A DNA stretch of 64,000 nucleotides, taken from assembly GCA_035626815.1 (NCBI GenBank), contig DASPMY010000050.1, positions 1-64,000 of the forward strand, written 5' to 3'. Below the pieces are notes generated by a model. The model did not search any database, was not told the origin of the DNA, and was given only the letters and a program-made list of their open reading frames with translations. Below, in pieces: positions 22,368 to 31,047 of the stretch. A program made the position numbers and the translations under genes. The DNA is from Croceibacterium_A sp035626815 (GTDB lineage Bacteria > Pseudomonadota > Alphaproteobacteria > Sphingomonadales > Sphingomonadaceae). The stretch's first letter is position 1, and each line of letters opens with the position of its first letter.

Positions 22368-23051
22368 TCACCCGGCCAGCTCCGCCAGCCGCTCGGCGAC
22401 GGCGGCGAGATCGGCCTGGAACATCCGTTCCTGCTGCTCCTTCATCTCGTCCTTGAGCCGCAGCAGGTACGACGGGTGCGCGGTGACCCACAGCTCGCTG
22501 CCGTCGTCGAGCGGATGCGGGTGGCCGCGCGTCTTCGCGATGGTCACCGTCTTGCCGAGAACGCCCCTCGCCGCGGAGCCGCCGAGCGCGAGCAGCAGCT
22601 GCGGCCTGACGACCGCCCGTTCGCCGTCGAGCCACCAGCGGCAGATGTCGATCTCCTTGGCGGTCGGCGACTGGTGCAGCCGCCGCTTGCCGCGCTGCAC
22701 GTACTTGAAGTGCTTGACCGCGTTGGTCAGGTAGACCTGCCGGCGGTCGATCCCGGCGCGCTCGAGATGCGCGTTCAGGATCCGCCCCGCCGGCCCGACG
22801 AACGGGCGGCCGGCGAGGTCCTCCTGGTCGCCCGGCTGCTCGCCGACGATCATCAGCCCGGCCTTGCGCGGCCCCTCGCCCATCACCGCCCGGTTGTCGA
22901 GCAGGCCGATCGGGCAGCGCCGGCAGGCATGGATCGCCTCGTCGATGCCCGACAGCGATGTCGGCCGTTCCTCCAGTTCCATGGCTCCAGCCTCCACGAG
23001 CGGGGTCCCGGCCTTCCAACGTGTGGAATCGACAATCGGCAATGCGCGCAT
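22368..23051 (-). CDS. udgX: UdgX-type uracil-DNA glycosylase / uracil-DNA crosslinking protein
   Basis: 227 residues. The glycosylase motif A reads GEQPGDQED (70-78), followed by GRPFVGPAGRIL, as in UdgX rather than ordinary family 4. The R-loop is KRRLH (122-126), matching the KRRIH loop whose His covalently captures uracil-DNA abasic sites. The VTAHPSYLLR motif is near residue 190. Cysteines C43, C46 and C137 fit iron-sulfur ligands; the usual family-4 KC position is KH here. A LexA box ends 2 nt before ATG 23051, and dnaE2 follows directly, so the gene is probably SOS-induced. Confidence 0.88.
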   Translation of the reverse strand: MRALPIVDSTRWKAGTPLVEAGAMELEERPTSLSGIDEAIHACRRCPIGLLDNRAVMGEGPRKAGLMIVGEQPGDQEDLAGRPFVGPAGRILNAHLERAGIDRRQVYLTNAVKHFKYVQRGKRRLHQSPTAKEIDICRWWLDGERAVVRPQLLLALGGSAARGVLGKTVTIAKTRGHPHPLDDGSELWVTAHPSYLLRLKDEMKEQQERMFQADLAAVAERLAELAG

Positions 23052-23053
23052 TT

Positions 23054-23068
23054 GTTCCTTTTATGTTC
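23054..23068 (-). promoter_or_regulatory. LexA box (SOS operator) before udgX-dnaE2
   Basis: GTTC-N7-GTTC (GTTCCTTTTATGTTC on the plus strand), a perfect match to the alphaproteobacterial LexA operator. It overlaps a candidate -10 box (CATAAA, minus strand) and the ribosome site just before the udgX ATG. The divergent amidase starts 62 bp away. Confidence 0.85.
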
Positions 23069-23129
23069 CCATGTTGGATTCGCCTAGCCCCCTGCTAAGC
23101 TTGGCCCGCGGAAACCGGGAGATGAGGCC

Positions 23130-24560
23130 ATGACCGATCAAGCGCTCGCGTTCATGCCGGCGACCGAGCAGCTCAAGCTGCTCGAGACCGGCAAGATCGG
23201 CGCCGCCGAGCTGCTCGAGCTGTACCTCGAGCGGGTCGAGCGGCTGAACCCGGCCTACAACCTCGTCGTCGCCTTCGATCGCGACCGCGCTCGCTCCGCC
23301 GCGCGCGAGATCGACAGCCAGCGCGCGAGCGGAGACCCGCTGGGCCCGCTCGCCGGCCTGCCGATCACCATCAAGGATTCGTTCGAGGTCACCGGCATGC
23401 CGACCACCTGCGGGCTCGAGCACTTGCGCGACCACTATCCGGAGCAGGACGCCGACGCCGTTGCCCTGCTGCGAGAAGCGGGCGCGAACATTTTCGGCAA
23501 GACCAACCTGCCCGCCGGCGCGAGCGACTGGCAATCGTTCAACCCGGTCTACGGGGTCAGCCGCAACCCGTGGAATCCGGACCGCACCGTCGGCGGCTCG
23601 TCGGGCGGCGCGGCGGGCGCGGTCGCCGCCGGATTGACCGCGTTCGAGCTCGGCAGCGACATCGGCGGCTCGATCCGCATCCCGGCGCATTTCTGCGGCG
23701 TGTTCGGCCACAAGCCGACTTACGGACGCGTGCCGGTGCGCGGACACGTCCCGCCCCCGCCGGGCATGCTGACCAGGCCGGAGCTGGGCGTCGCCGGCCC
23801 GCTTGCGCGAAGCGCGGCCGATCTCGAGCTGCTGATGACCGTCCTCGCGGAGCCGTTCCCGCAAGCGCGCCGCGAGCGGCTCGGCGACTTCCGCGTCGGC
23901 GTCTGGTGGGGCGGCGGCGCCTACCGCGTCGACGGCGGCTACCGCGCGGCGCTCGAAGCTTACGTTGCCGACTTGCGCGCCGCCGGGGCGAGCATCGACG
24001 AGGTCGCCCTGCCGGTCGACCCGCGCGACAGCTACGAGACCTACCTGCAAGTGCTGTTCGCCATCGTCGGCGCCCCCGTCCCGCACGAGGCCGACGCGTT
24101 CGAGGCGCTGGCCGAGCGGGACGAGACCGGCATCGCCGGCAAGCTCGCGCGCTACATGCGCACCTCGCTCGGCGAATGGTTCCAGCTCGCCGAAAAGCGC
24201 GCGCACTTGTTCCGCGCCTGGGCTGGCTTCTTCACCGACTACGACGTGCTGCTGTGCCCGGCCGTCCCGGTGGTCGCTTTCCCGCACATGGCCGAAGGCA
24301 GCGGGGTCCACTCGGATCAGCTGTTCCGCCGGGTGACGATCGATGGCGAGCCTGCCCCGTACCTCGATTTCACCTGGCAGGGGCTGGCGCTCGTCGCCAA
24401 CCTGCCGGCGACGGTGATGCCGACGGGGAAATTCTCCGAGGGCCTGCCGTGCGGGCTGCAGATCATCGGCCCGCACGGCGAGGACCTGACCAACATCCGC
24501 TTCGCCCGGGCCGCCGAGCAAGCGGCCGGCGCGTTCGTGCCACCGCCGGCGGTGGCCTGA
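23130..24560 (+). CDS. Amidase-signature family hydrolase
   Basis: 476 residues, full length for the family. The Ser-cisSer-Lys triad is visible: Lys82 in PITIKDSFEVTG, the cis-Ser in TVGGSSGGAAG (about 157), and the nucleophilic Ser in GSDIGGSIRIP (about 181). The substrate amide is unknown. It has no partner genes of a GatCAB complex, so it is not GatA. Start ATG 23130 with a GGGAGATGAGG ribosome site. A candidate promoter TTGGAT-N16-TAAGCT lies just beyond the LexA box of the divergent SOS operon. Confidence 0.9.
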   Translation: MTDQALAFMPATEQLKLLETGKIGAAELLELYLERVERLNPAYNLVVAFDRDRARSAAREIDSQRASGDPLGPLAGLPITIKDSFEVTGMPTTCGLEHLRDHYPEQDADAVALLREAGANIFGKTNLPAGASDWQSFNPVYGVSRNPWNPDRTVGGSSGGAAGAVAAGLTAFELGSDIGGSIRIPAHFCGVFGHKPTYGRVPVRGHVPPPPGMLTRPELGVAGPLARSAADLELLMTVLAEPFPQARRERLGDFRVGVWWGGGAYRVDGGYRAALEAYVADLRAAGASIDEVALPVDPRDSYETYLQVLFAIVGAPVPHEADAFEALAERDETGIAGKLARYMRTSLGEWFQLAEKRAHLFRAWAGFFTDYDVLLCPAVPVVAFPHMAEGSGVHSDQLFRRVTIDGEPAPYLDFTWQGLALVANLPATVMPTGKFSEGLPCGLQIIGPHGEDLTNIRFARAAEQAAGAFVPPPAVA

Positions 24561-24600
24561 CGGCGACGGGAAATTTACCCGTCCGCGCTATGGGCGGGAC

Positions 24601-25662
24601 ATGCTCCCGGCAGCCGACCCGACCGCTGCGAACGACGGCCGCAAGATCGCCGGGCTCGAAGGCTTGCGCGGGTTGATGGCGTGGTGGGTAGTGATCGGCC
24701 ACCTCGCGCACACCTTCGGCGCCACCCCTTACCTGCTGGCGCGCAACGGCCTGGCGGTCGACGTGTTCATCATCCTCTCGGGCTTCGTCATTTACCGCAT
24801 GATCGAGGCCAGGCAGGAGCCCTACGGCGCCTACATCGTCCGCCGGGCCGCGCGGTTGCTGCCGGTCTATCTCGTCGTGCTCGGGCTGTCGGTGCTGCTG
24901 CTGCCGGTGTTCGCCGAGGCGATGCGCGGTGTCCCGTTCGCCAGCGAGCGCAACGCGCTGAGGCTGGCGCAGGCGAGCGCGGCGCTCGGCCATCTCTCGC
25001 CGCACCTGGCGGCCCACGTCGGGCTGCTCCAGGGCCTGGTCCCCGACGGCGTGCTGCGCTTTGCGCCCTACACGATCGTCGGACAGGCGTGGAGCGTGTC
25101 GCTCGAGTGGCAGTTCTATCTGGTGGCCCCGTTCGTGTGGCTGGCGATCGCCCGCCGGCAATGGCTGCCGCTCGCGGCGCTGACGGCGCTGGCGATCGCA
25201 ATTGCGCCCAGCATCGGCGGCGCGTTCATCGGCGCCAAGGCGCTGCTGTTCGGCATCGGCATCGCCACCGAGCTCGCGCTGAGGGACCGGCGCGCCCGGC
25301 TGCCCCTCGCCGGCTGCGTGACCTTGTACCTGCTGCTCGGCGGGCACCTGATCCCGCCGCTCGTGTGGGCCGCGGCGTTCGCGCTGCGAGGCCCGCTGGC
25401 GCATCCGCTGCTCGTCTATCTGGGATCGCGTTCGTATTCGACCTACCTGGTGCACATGCTGCCGATCTACCTCGGAGCCTATACGCTCAACGGGTGGCTC
25501 GCGGGCGAGGCCTACATCGCCGCGCTGGCCGTGTTCACCGTGCTGTTCACGCTCGCCGCATCCGAGGCGTCGTACCGCCTGGTAGAGCGGCCCGGCATGG
25601 CGCTCGGCGCGTGGCTGGCGCGGCAGTCGCCGAAGCGGCGGCTGCTCGCCGAGCCGCGCTAG
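24601..25662 (+). CDS. Acyltransferase family 3 (OafA/NodX-type) membrane protein
   Basis: 353 residues, about ten membrane helices. The family opening is IAGLEGLRGLMAWWVVIGHL, with the catalytic-type His in this segment. It continues with GLAVDVFIILSGFVIYRMI, IVRRAARLLPVYLVV and QAWSVSLEWQFYL, all typical of acyltransferase-3 proteins that O-acylate surface sugars. Target unknown. TATGGG ends 6 nt before the ATG, suggesting a leaderless transcript. Its stop overlaps the converging imuB stop by 4 nt. Confidence 0.9.
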   Translation: MLPAADPTAANDGRKIAGLEGLRGLMAWWVVIGHLAHTFGATPYLLARNGLAVDVFIILSGFVIYRMIEARQEPYGAYIVRRAARLLPVYLVVLGLSVLLLPVFAEAMRGVPFASERNALRLAQASAALGHLSPHLAAHVGLLQGLVPDGVLRFAPYTIVGQAWSVSLEWQFYLVAPFVWLAIARRQWLPLAALTALAIAIAPSIGGAFIGAKALLFGIGIATELALRDRRARLPLAGCVTLYLLLGGHLIPPLVWAAAFALRGPLAHPLLVYLGSRSYSTYLVHMLPIYLGAYTLNGWLAGEAYIAALAVFTVLFTLAASEASYRLVERPGMALGAWLARQSPKRRLLAEPR

Positions 25663-27230
25663 CCGCACAGCCCTTGCAGGAACCAGCCGGGCAAGCCGCC
25701 GCGGCCGTCGCCGAGCAGGCCGGCGCGATAGATCCAGTAGCGGCGGCCGGCGGCGTCCTCGATCCGGTAGTAGTCGCGCAAGCGGGCGCCGCCCTTCTCG
25801 CGCCACCATTCGGGCGCGATCCGCTCGGGGCCTTCGACGCGCGCGACCTCGTGCACCGCGCCGCGCCAGCGGAACTGCCGCGGGTAGCCGTCGGGGGTGG
25901 CGTACAGCACCGCGATCGGCTCTGCCTTGTCGAGCAGTTTCAAGGGCCTGGAGTGAAAAGCCAACTCTTCCTGTGAAGCCGGCTCGGGCTCGAGCGGCGC
26001 CTGCCAGCGTTGTGCGCGCTCGGGAATGTGGCTGGCATGGCCTACCGGGCGGCGCACCGCGGCCGCGCCGAGCCGCACGGTCAGCCGGTCGATGCACGCG
26101 GCGAGCGAGGTGCCGGGCGCCTCGGCGGCGCCATCGAGATCGGCCTGGGCGAGGCTCAGCGGCTCGGCCCAGGCGACGCGCAGCCGCACCAGCTCGATGC
26201 CGAAGCCGGCGTCGATGTCGTCGAGCCGGGTGGCGAGCAGGCGGGCGATGTGCGCCGGGTCGCGCGTCGCCGCGGCCAACTCGAGCGAGCGCAGCACGAC
26301 ATCGCCGTCGACCCGCCACAAGCCCAGCTCGAGCCGGCGCGCGCCCTCCCCGCGGCGCTCGAGCGCGCGCGCCATGTCGGCGGCGAGGTCGGCGACGACC
26401 CGGTCGAGCGGCTCGCGGTGGCGGATTGGCTCGAGCAGCCGCCGCTGGACCAGCGGGGGCGGGACGGCGATGACCGGCAGCAACGGCTCGGGGACGCGGC
26501 CAAGCAGCTGGTCGAGCCTCGCCAGCGGGCTGGCCATCGGCGAGCGGCGGTTGCGGAAGCGGCGCTGGAGCGCGTCGCGGCCGATCCCGGCGAGGTCGCC
26601 GATCCGCTTGAGCCCGAGCCGCCTGAGCACCAGCAGCACCTCGTCGTCGAGCCGCAAGGCCGCCACCGGCAGCCCGGCCAGGCGCAGCCCGGCATCCTCG
26701 CCGGGCTCAAGAATGGCGCGGTCGGGCCCGTAATGCGCCAGCGCCCAGGCGGCCCCCGCGGTCGGCGCGATGGCGGCGCGCACGGCCAGCCCTTGCCCGG
26801 CCAGGCGGGCGTGAACGTCGGCCAGCAGCGGCGCCTCGCCGCCGAACAAGTGCGCCACCGCGCTGGTGTCGACCAGCAGCCCGTCGGGCTCATCGCGCGC
26901 GGCCCACGGCCCCCAGCGCTGCGCCCACAGCGCCAGCCGCTCGAGGAACGCGCGGTCGCCCGCCGGATCGCCCGGCACGGCCTTGAGCGCGGGGCACAGC
27001 GTGCGCGCGTCGGTCACCGCCATCCCCGGACGCGCGCCCGCGGCGAGCGCGGCGTCGTTGGCCGCCTCGATGCGCGGGCCGTGCGCGGTCTCGGCGATCA
27101 GCGCGGTGGGATGAGCGTCGGCCTCCTCGCCCGGCGCGCAGCCTTCAGCGTGCCGCCAGCGATCGATCGCCAGCCGCGGCAGCCAGATCGCCATGATCCG
27201 GCGGCAAGGCAACGAGCTGCCCATCATCAT
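25659..27230 (-). CDS. imuB: ImuB, Y-family-polymerase-like mutasome protein
   Basis: About 523 residues. Recognised by the Y-family palm-like N-terminus (CRRIMAIWLPRLAIDRWRH, then DGLLVDTSAVAHLFGGE), a helix-hairpin-helix region (LGLKRIGDLAGIGRDALQRRF) and a C-terminal tail with WREKGGARLRDYYRIEDAAG. ImuB is an inactive polymerase that bridges the beta clamp, ImuA and DnaE2 during translesion synthesis. Start is uncertain: three consecutive ATGs at 27224-27230 or ATG 27194. All overlap the end of imuA, so the genes are coupled. Confidence 0.92.
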   Translation of the reverse strand: MMMGSSLPCRRIMAIWLPRLAIDRWRHAEGCAPGEEADAHPTALIAETAHGPRIEAANDAALAAGARPGMAVTDARTLCPALKAVPGDPAGDRAFLERLALWAQRWGPWAARDEPDGLLVDTSAVAHLFGGEAPLLADVHARLAGQGLAVRAAIAPTAGAAWALAHYGPDRAILEPGEDAGLRLAGLPVAALRLDDEVLLVLRRLGLKRIGDLAGIGRDALQRRFRNRRSPMASPLARLDQLLGRVPEPLLPVIAVPPPLVQRRLLEPIRHREPLDRVVADLAADMARALERRGEGARRLELGLWRVDGDVVLRSLELAAATRDPAHIARLLATRLDDIDAGFGIELVRLRVAWAEPLSLAQADLDGAAEAPGTSLAACIDRLTVRLGAAAVRRPVGHASHIPERAQRWQAPLEPEPASQEELAFHSRPLKLLDKAEPIAVLYATPDGYPRQFRWRGAVHEVARVEGPERIAPEWWREKGGARLRDYYRIEDAAGRRYWIYRAGLLGDGRGGLPGWFLQGLCG

Positions 27231-27849
27231 ACAAAGTCCATTCTCCGGGGATGTGCCCGCGGGCGCGGAACAGCTCGGCATGCCAGGCGGGGGCGCCGGG
27301 TGCCTGGGGGTTCCACTTCGGGCTCGGCGACGGCGCGGGGCGCACCCGCCAGCGCATCCGCGCCGAGCTGAGGTCGCGCTCGGCATCGAGGCGGACGAGG
27401 AACAGCGGCACGCCGTGCTTTTCCGCCGTCAGGCTCAGCCGGCGCGAGGCGGTGAAATCGAGCGTCCGGGGATTGCCGGCGATCTCGCCGATCACGCAGG
27501 CGAGCTCGCGGCAGCGCACTCCTTCCTCGAGCGCGAACAGGGCATCCTCGCAGCTGCGGGCGGCGACATGGATCACCCGGCGACGCAGCGCGGCCGGCAA
27601 GCCGGGGCGGTAGGGCCGCCCGGTCAGCCGCAGCGAGGCGGCGTCCTGGACCCACAGCACGCTGCGCTGCCCGGACTCCGCCCCGCGCAGCCCGTCGAGC
27701 GCCAGCGCCATGGCCACCGCCGCCCCGCTCGTCTCGCGCCCTTCGGCAAAGATCTCGCTGTGCGGCGCGCATGCCAGCCCCGGCCGCCAGCGGCGCGCGC
27801 GGACGCCCGGCGAGAGCTCGCCGGCGGGGGGCAAGGTGGACAAGTCCAT
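27145..27849 (-). CDS. imuA: ImuA, RecA-like SOS mutagenesis protein
   Basis: 234 residues with a degenerate RecA-like core: LAPRR-type arginine-rich segments, VLWVQDAASLRLTGRPYRPG, RVIHVAARSCEDALFALEEG and LACVIGEIAGNPRTLDFTAS. The C-terminus AWHAELFRARGHIPGEWTLY is typical of the family. It acts with ImuB and DnaE2 in damage-induced mutagenesis. ATG 27849 has CAGGAG 9 nt upstream, and a LexA box lies 18 bp before the start. No functional Walker motif is evident. Confidence 0.9.
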   Translation of the reverse strand: MDLSTLPPAGELSPGVRARRWRPGLACAPHSEIFAEGRETSGAAVAMALALDGLRGAESGQRSVLWVQDAASLRLTGRPYRPGLPAALRRRVIHVAARSCEDALFALEEGVRCRELACVIGEIAGNPRTLDFTASRRLSLTAEKHGVPLFLVRLDAERDLSSARMRWRVRPAPSPSPKWNPQAPGAPAWHAELFRARGHIPGEWTLYDDGQLVALPPDHGDLAAAAGDRSLAAR

Positions 27850-27866
27850 GGCGAATCGACTCCTGA

Positions 27867-27901
27867 GTTCCCGTTATGTTCCTACACGTGCCGATTGGCA
27901 A
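27867..27901 (-). promoter_or_regulatory. SOS promoter and LexA box of imuA-imuB
   Basis: The LexA box GTTC-N7-GTTC occupies 27867-27881 (GTTCCCGTTATGTTC). On the minus strand a promoter TTGCCA-N17-CATAAC places its -10 inside the LexA box, so bound LexA would block RNA polymerase. The same operator type precedes udgX-dnaE2. Confidence 0.85.
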
Positions 27902-27949
27902 TGGAACCGAACCCGAGCGCCTGCGGTTGCCGGGGACAAGGAGGACCGC

Positions 27950-28420
27950 ATGACCGACGCCGACGCCCTCAAGCTCAAGTTCTGGACCGCGCTGGCCGAG
28001 AGCCCGTTCGTGTTCGTCCAGCTCGACGCCGCGCCGCACGCGGCGGTGCCGATGACCGCGCAGCTCGACGCGCACGCGCACGGCGCGATCTGGTTCTTCA
28101 CCGGCCGCGCCGGTCCGCTTGCCGCAGGCGGCCCGGCAACCGCCACTTTCGCGGGCAAGAACCATGACTTGTTCGCCCGCTTCACCGGCACTCTGTCGGA
28201 AGAGGCCAGCCGCGCCCGTCTCGAGCAGGAATGGAGCCCCGCGATCGAGGCCTGGTTCCCCGGCGGGCGCGACGATCCCGACCTGCTGATGCTGCGGATG
28301 GACCTCGGCCAGGCGGAAATCTGGAACGCGGACCTCGGCTTCGTCGACACCGCCAGGATGCTGCTCGGCTTCGACATGCGCGAAGACGCCGCCGACGACC
28401 ATATCGAGACCGCACTCTGA
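27950..28420 (+). CDS. Pyridoxamine 5'-phosphate oxidase-fold general stress protein
   Basis: 156 residues. The split-barrel flavin-binding fold is suggested by FVFVQLDAAPHAAVPMTAQLD, AIWFFTGRAGPLAAGGPATAT and LARFTGTLSEE-like strands, ending with DLGQAEIWNADLGFVDTARM. These features match the general stress protein 26 branch, which binds FMN/F420-type cofactors; the substrate is unknown. AAGGAGG precedes ATG 27950. The imuA operon diverges upstream, and a symmetrical hairpin follows the stop. Confidence 0.85.
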   Translation: MTDADALKLKFWTALAESPFVFVQLDAAPHAAVPMTAQLDAHAHGAIWFFTGRAGPLAAGGPATATFAGKNHDLFARFTGTLSEEASRARLEQEWSPAIEAWFPGGRDDPDLLMLRMDLGQAEIWNADLGFVDTARMLLGFDMREDAADDHIETAL

Positions 28421-28425
28421 AGCGC

Positions 28426-28451
28426 GGGCCGCTCCCGCGACGGAGCGGCCC
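28426..28451. terminator. Bidirectional-type terminator hairpin
   Basis: GGGCCGCTCC / GGAGCGGCCC, a perfect 10-bp stem with a 6-nt loop, 5 nt after the stress-protein stop and 8 nt from the stop of the converging permease gene. T-tracts are weak on both sides. Confidence 0.6.
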
Positions 28452-28459
28452 TTATCCGG

Positions 28460-30043
28460 TCACGGGCGGCCGCGGTCCGCGACGCCGGGGATGTCCGGCT
28501 CGATCTCCGCCAGCGCCGGCCCGTGGACCTCGACGATGCCCCGGCCCAGGTGGCTGCGGCTGCGGCTGTAGAGGAAGTAGACGAACAGCCCGAGCACGCT
28601 CCATCCGGGCAGGAACAGCATCGCCGCCAGCGGCAGGTTGAGGAACAGGAACACGCAGCCGGCGATCGTCAGCGGGGCGATTAGCCACGCCGCCGGCACG
28701 CGGAAGCTGCGCGCCCGGTTCGGGTCCATCTTGCGCAGCATCAGCAACGCCACCGCCACCATCAGGAAAGCGTAGAGCGTGCCCGCGTTGGAGATGTCGG
28801 CCAGTTGCCCGACGGGGAAGAACGCCGCGGCGATCGCCACCGCCAGGCCGGTGATCAGGGTCACCACGTGCGGGGTGCGGAACCGCGGATGCACCTTGCT
28901 CAGCACCTCGGGCAGCAGCCCGTCGCGGCTCATCACGAAGAAGATGCGCGTCTGGCCGAAGATCAGCACCAGGATGACCGACGGCAGCGCGAGGAACGCG
29001 GCGATGCCGAGCATGTTGCCGACGCCGGAGAAGCCGATCGTCCGCAGCACGTGCGCCAGCGCCTCGTTCGAGCAGACCAGCGCCTCGGCATGCTCGGGCA
29101 TCGCGCACTGGCGGGCGAGCTCGGGCGAGCCGGCCTCGAGCGGGATGCCGGCCGCGCCCATGATCGGCTGTCCGCCGAGGGTGCCGATCGCGCCCGCCGC
29201 GACGAGGATGTAGAACACCGTGCAGAACAGCAGCGAGCCGACCAGCCCGATCGGCACGTTGCGCTGCGGGTTCTTGGTCTCCTCCGCCGCGGTCGAGACG
29301 GCGTCGAAGCCGACATAGGCGAAGAACATCGTCGCCGCCGCGCCGACCGCGCCGAGGCCGGTGCCGAAGCCGCCGAACACGCCCGCGGGCAGGAACGGGT
29401 TGAACTTGCCGGCGTCCCATTCGGCGCTGGTGAAGGTCAGCGCGATGAACGCGGTCAGCGCGGTCACCTTGATCAGCACCAGCACCGCGTTGAACTTGGC
29501 GCTTTCGCTGGTGCCGACGACCAGCAAGCCGGTCACCAGCAGCGCGATCACCAGCGCCGGCAGGTTGATGAACCCGCCCTCGGCGCCGCCGAACGCGAGC
29601 GGACCCGCGCTGAGCCAGGCCGGCAGTTGTATGCCGAGGAATTCGTTGAGGATCGTGCCGGTGAAATAGCCCGACCAGCCGACCGAGACGGCCGAGGCGG
29701 CGATCGCGTACTCCATGATCAGCGCCCAGCCGACGGTCCAGGCGAAGAACTCGCCGATGGTGGCGTAGCTGTAGGTATAGGCGCTGCCGGCCACGGGGAT
29801 CATCGCCGCGATCTCGGCATAGCACAGCGCCGCGACGATGCAGACGAGCCCGGCGATGGCGAACGCCAGCATCAGCCCGGGGCCGGCCTTCTGCGCGCCG
29901 ACCGCGGTCAGCACGAAGATGCCGGTGCCGATCACGCAGCCGATCCCGAACAGCGTCAGCTGGAACCAGCCGAGCGTGCGGTGGAGCGACTTCCTTTCGG
30001 CGGTGGCGAGAATGGCGTCGAGCGGTTTGACACGACCGAACAT
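28460..30043 (-). CDS. APC-superfamily amino acid permease (cationic amino acid transporter type)
   Basis: 527 residues with about twelve helices. The N-terminal consensus includes LHRTLGWFQLTLFGIGCVIG then GTGIFVLTAVGAQKAGP, and CYAEIAAMIPVAGSAYTYSY. AYVGFDAVSTAAEETKNPQR is the strong signature of the CAT/YfnA branch. It imports amino acids, possibly cationic ones. A cysteine-containing loop (LARQCAMPEHAEALVCSNEA) sits on the outer face. ATG 30043 is preceded by GAGGGG. It is divergent from panB. Confidence 0.92.
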   Translation of the reverse strand: MFGRVKPLDAILATAERKSLHRTLGWFQLTLFGIGCVIGTGIFVLTAVGAQKAGPGLMLAFAIAGLVCIVAALCYAEIAAMIPVAGSAYTYSYATIGEFFAWTVGWALIMEYAIAASAVSVGWSGYFTGTILNEFLGIQLPAWLSAGPLAFGGAEGGFINLPALVIALLVTGLLVVGTSESAKFNAVLVLIKVTALTAFIALTFTSAEWDAGKFNPFLPAGVFGGFGTGLGAVGAAATMFFAYVGFDAVSTAAEETKNPQRNVPIGLVGSLLFCTVFYILVAAGAIGTLGGQPIMGAAGIPLEAGSPELARQCAMPEHAEALVCSNEALAHVLRTIGFSGVGNMLGIAAFLALPSVILVLIFGQTRIFFVMSRDGLLPEVLSKVHPRFRTPHVVTLITGLAVAIAAAFFPVGQLADISNAGTLYAFLMVAVALLMLRKMDPNRARSFRVPAAWLIAPLTIAGCVFLFLNLPLAAMLFLPGWSVLGLFVYFLYSRSRSHLGRGIVEVHGPALAEIEPDIPGVADRGRP

Positions 30044-30180
30044 GCGGTATCCCCTCAAATCCGGCGCGTCGTTACGCGGCCGATCCCAGACTGGTGGCGA
30101 AGCTAGCCGCATCCCCGCGCAAGGCAAGCCGCTTAGCGCGCGCTTTGCACAATGGCGCAGGCCCCTCTAGAAGCCGCCGC

Positions 30181-31047
30181 ATGTCCACCTTCCAGCTCGA
30201 TACCTCGACCAGCCGGGCGCATCCGACGCCGCAGCCGATGCGGCGCCTGACCGTGCCGGAGATCCGCGCGCGCAAGCGGGACGGCGCGACCGCCGAGCCG
30301 ATCGTCGTGCTGACCGCCTATACCGCGCGGCAGGCGCAGCTGCTCGACGCGCATTGCGATGTGCTGCTGGTCGGGGATTCGCTCGGCCAGGTCATCTACG
30401 GCCTGCCCTCGACGATCCCGGTGACGCTCGAGATGATGGCCGGCCATGCCGCCGCCGTGGTGCGCGGCAGCTATCACGCGGTGGTCGTGGTCGACATGCC
30501 GTTCGGCTCCTACGAGGCCTCGCCCGCCCAGGCCTTCGCCAGCGCCAGCGAGCTGCTCAAGGCCAGCGGCGCGGCGGCGGTCAAGCTCGAAGGCGGCGAG
30601 GCGATGGCCGAGACGGTCGAGTTCCTCGTCCAGCGCGGCATCCCGGTGATGGGCCACGTCGGGCTGACGCCGCAGGCGGTCAACGTGCTCGGCGGCTACG
30701 GCGCGCGCGGTCGCAGCGAGGCCGAGGCCAACAAGATCGTCCGCGACGCGCGCACGCTGGCCAGCGCCGGCGCGTTCGCCATCGTCGTCGAAGGCGTGGT
30801 CGAGCCGCTGGCCGAGAAAGTCACCAAAGGCGTCCCGTGCCCGACGATCGGCATCGGCGCTTCCGCGCAGTGCGACGGCCAGGTGCTGGTGACCGACGAC
30901 ATGCTCGGCATGTTCGAGCGGGTGCCGCGGTTCGTGAAGCGCTACGACGACCTCGCGGCGCGGATCTCGGCGGCGGCCGAGGCTTATGCCGGAGAGGTTC
31001 GGGCGCGGACTTTCCCGGGCGCGGAGCAGACCTATCGGGCGGAGTGA
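30181..31047 (+). CDS. panB: 3-methyl-2-oxobutanoate hydroxymethyltransferase
   Basis: First step of pantothenate (CoA) synthesis: transfers a hydroxymethyl group to 2-ketoisovalerate, a product of the ilv pathway encoded earlier in this window. 288 residues. Mg2+-binding and catalytic motifs are DVLLVGDSLGQVIYG and VVVDMPFGSYEASP, followed by KLEGGEAMAE and IPVMGHVGLTPQ. The GIGASAQCDGQVLVTDDMLG region is typical. ATG 30181 was chosen; no clear ribosome site. No other pan genes are nearby. Confidence 0.96.
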   Translation: MSTFQLDTSTSRAHPTPQPMRRLTVPEIRARKRDGATAEPIVVLTAYTARQAQLLDAHCDVLLVGDSLGQVIYGLPSTIPVTLEMMAGHAAAVVRGSYHAVVVVDMPFGSYEASPAQAFASASELLKASGAAAVKLEGGEAMAETVEFLVQRGIPVMGHVGLTPQAVNVLGGYGARGRSEAEANKIVRDARTLASAGAFAIVVEGVVEPLAEKVTKGVPCPTIGIGASAQCDGQVLVTDDMLGMFERVPRFVKRYDDLAARISAAAEAYAGEVRARTFPGAEQTYRAE

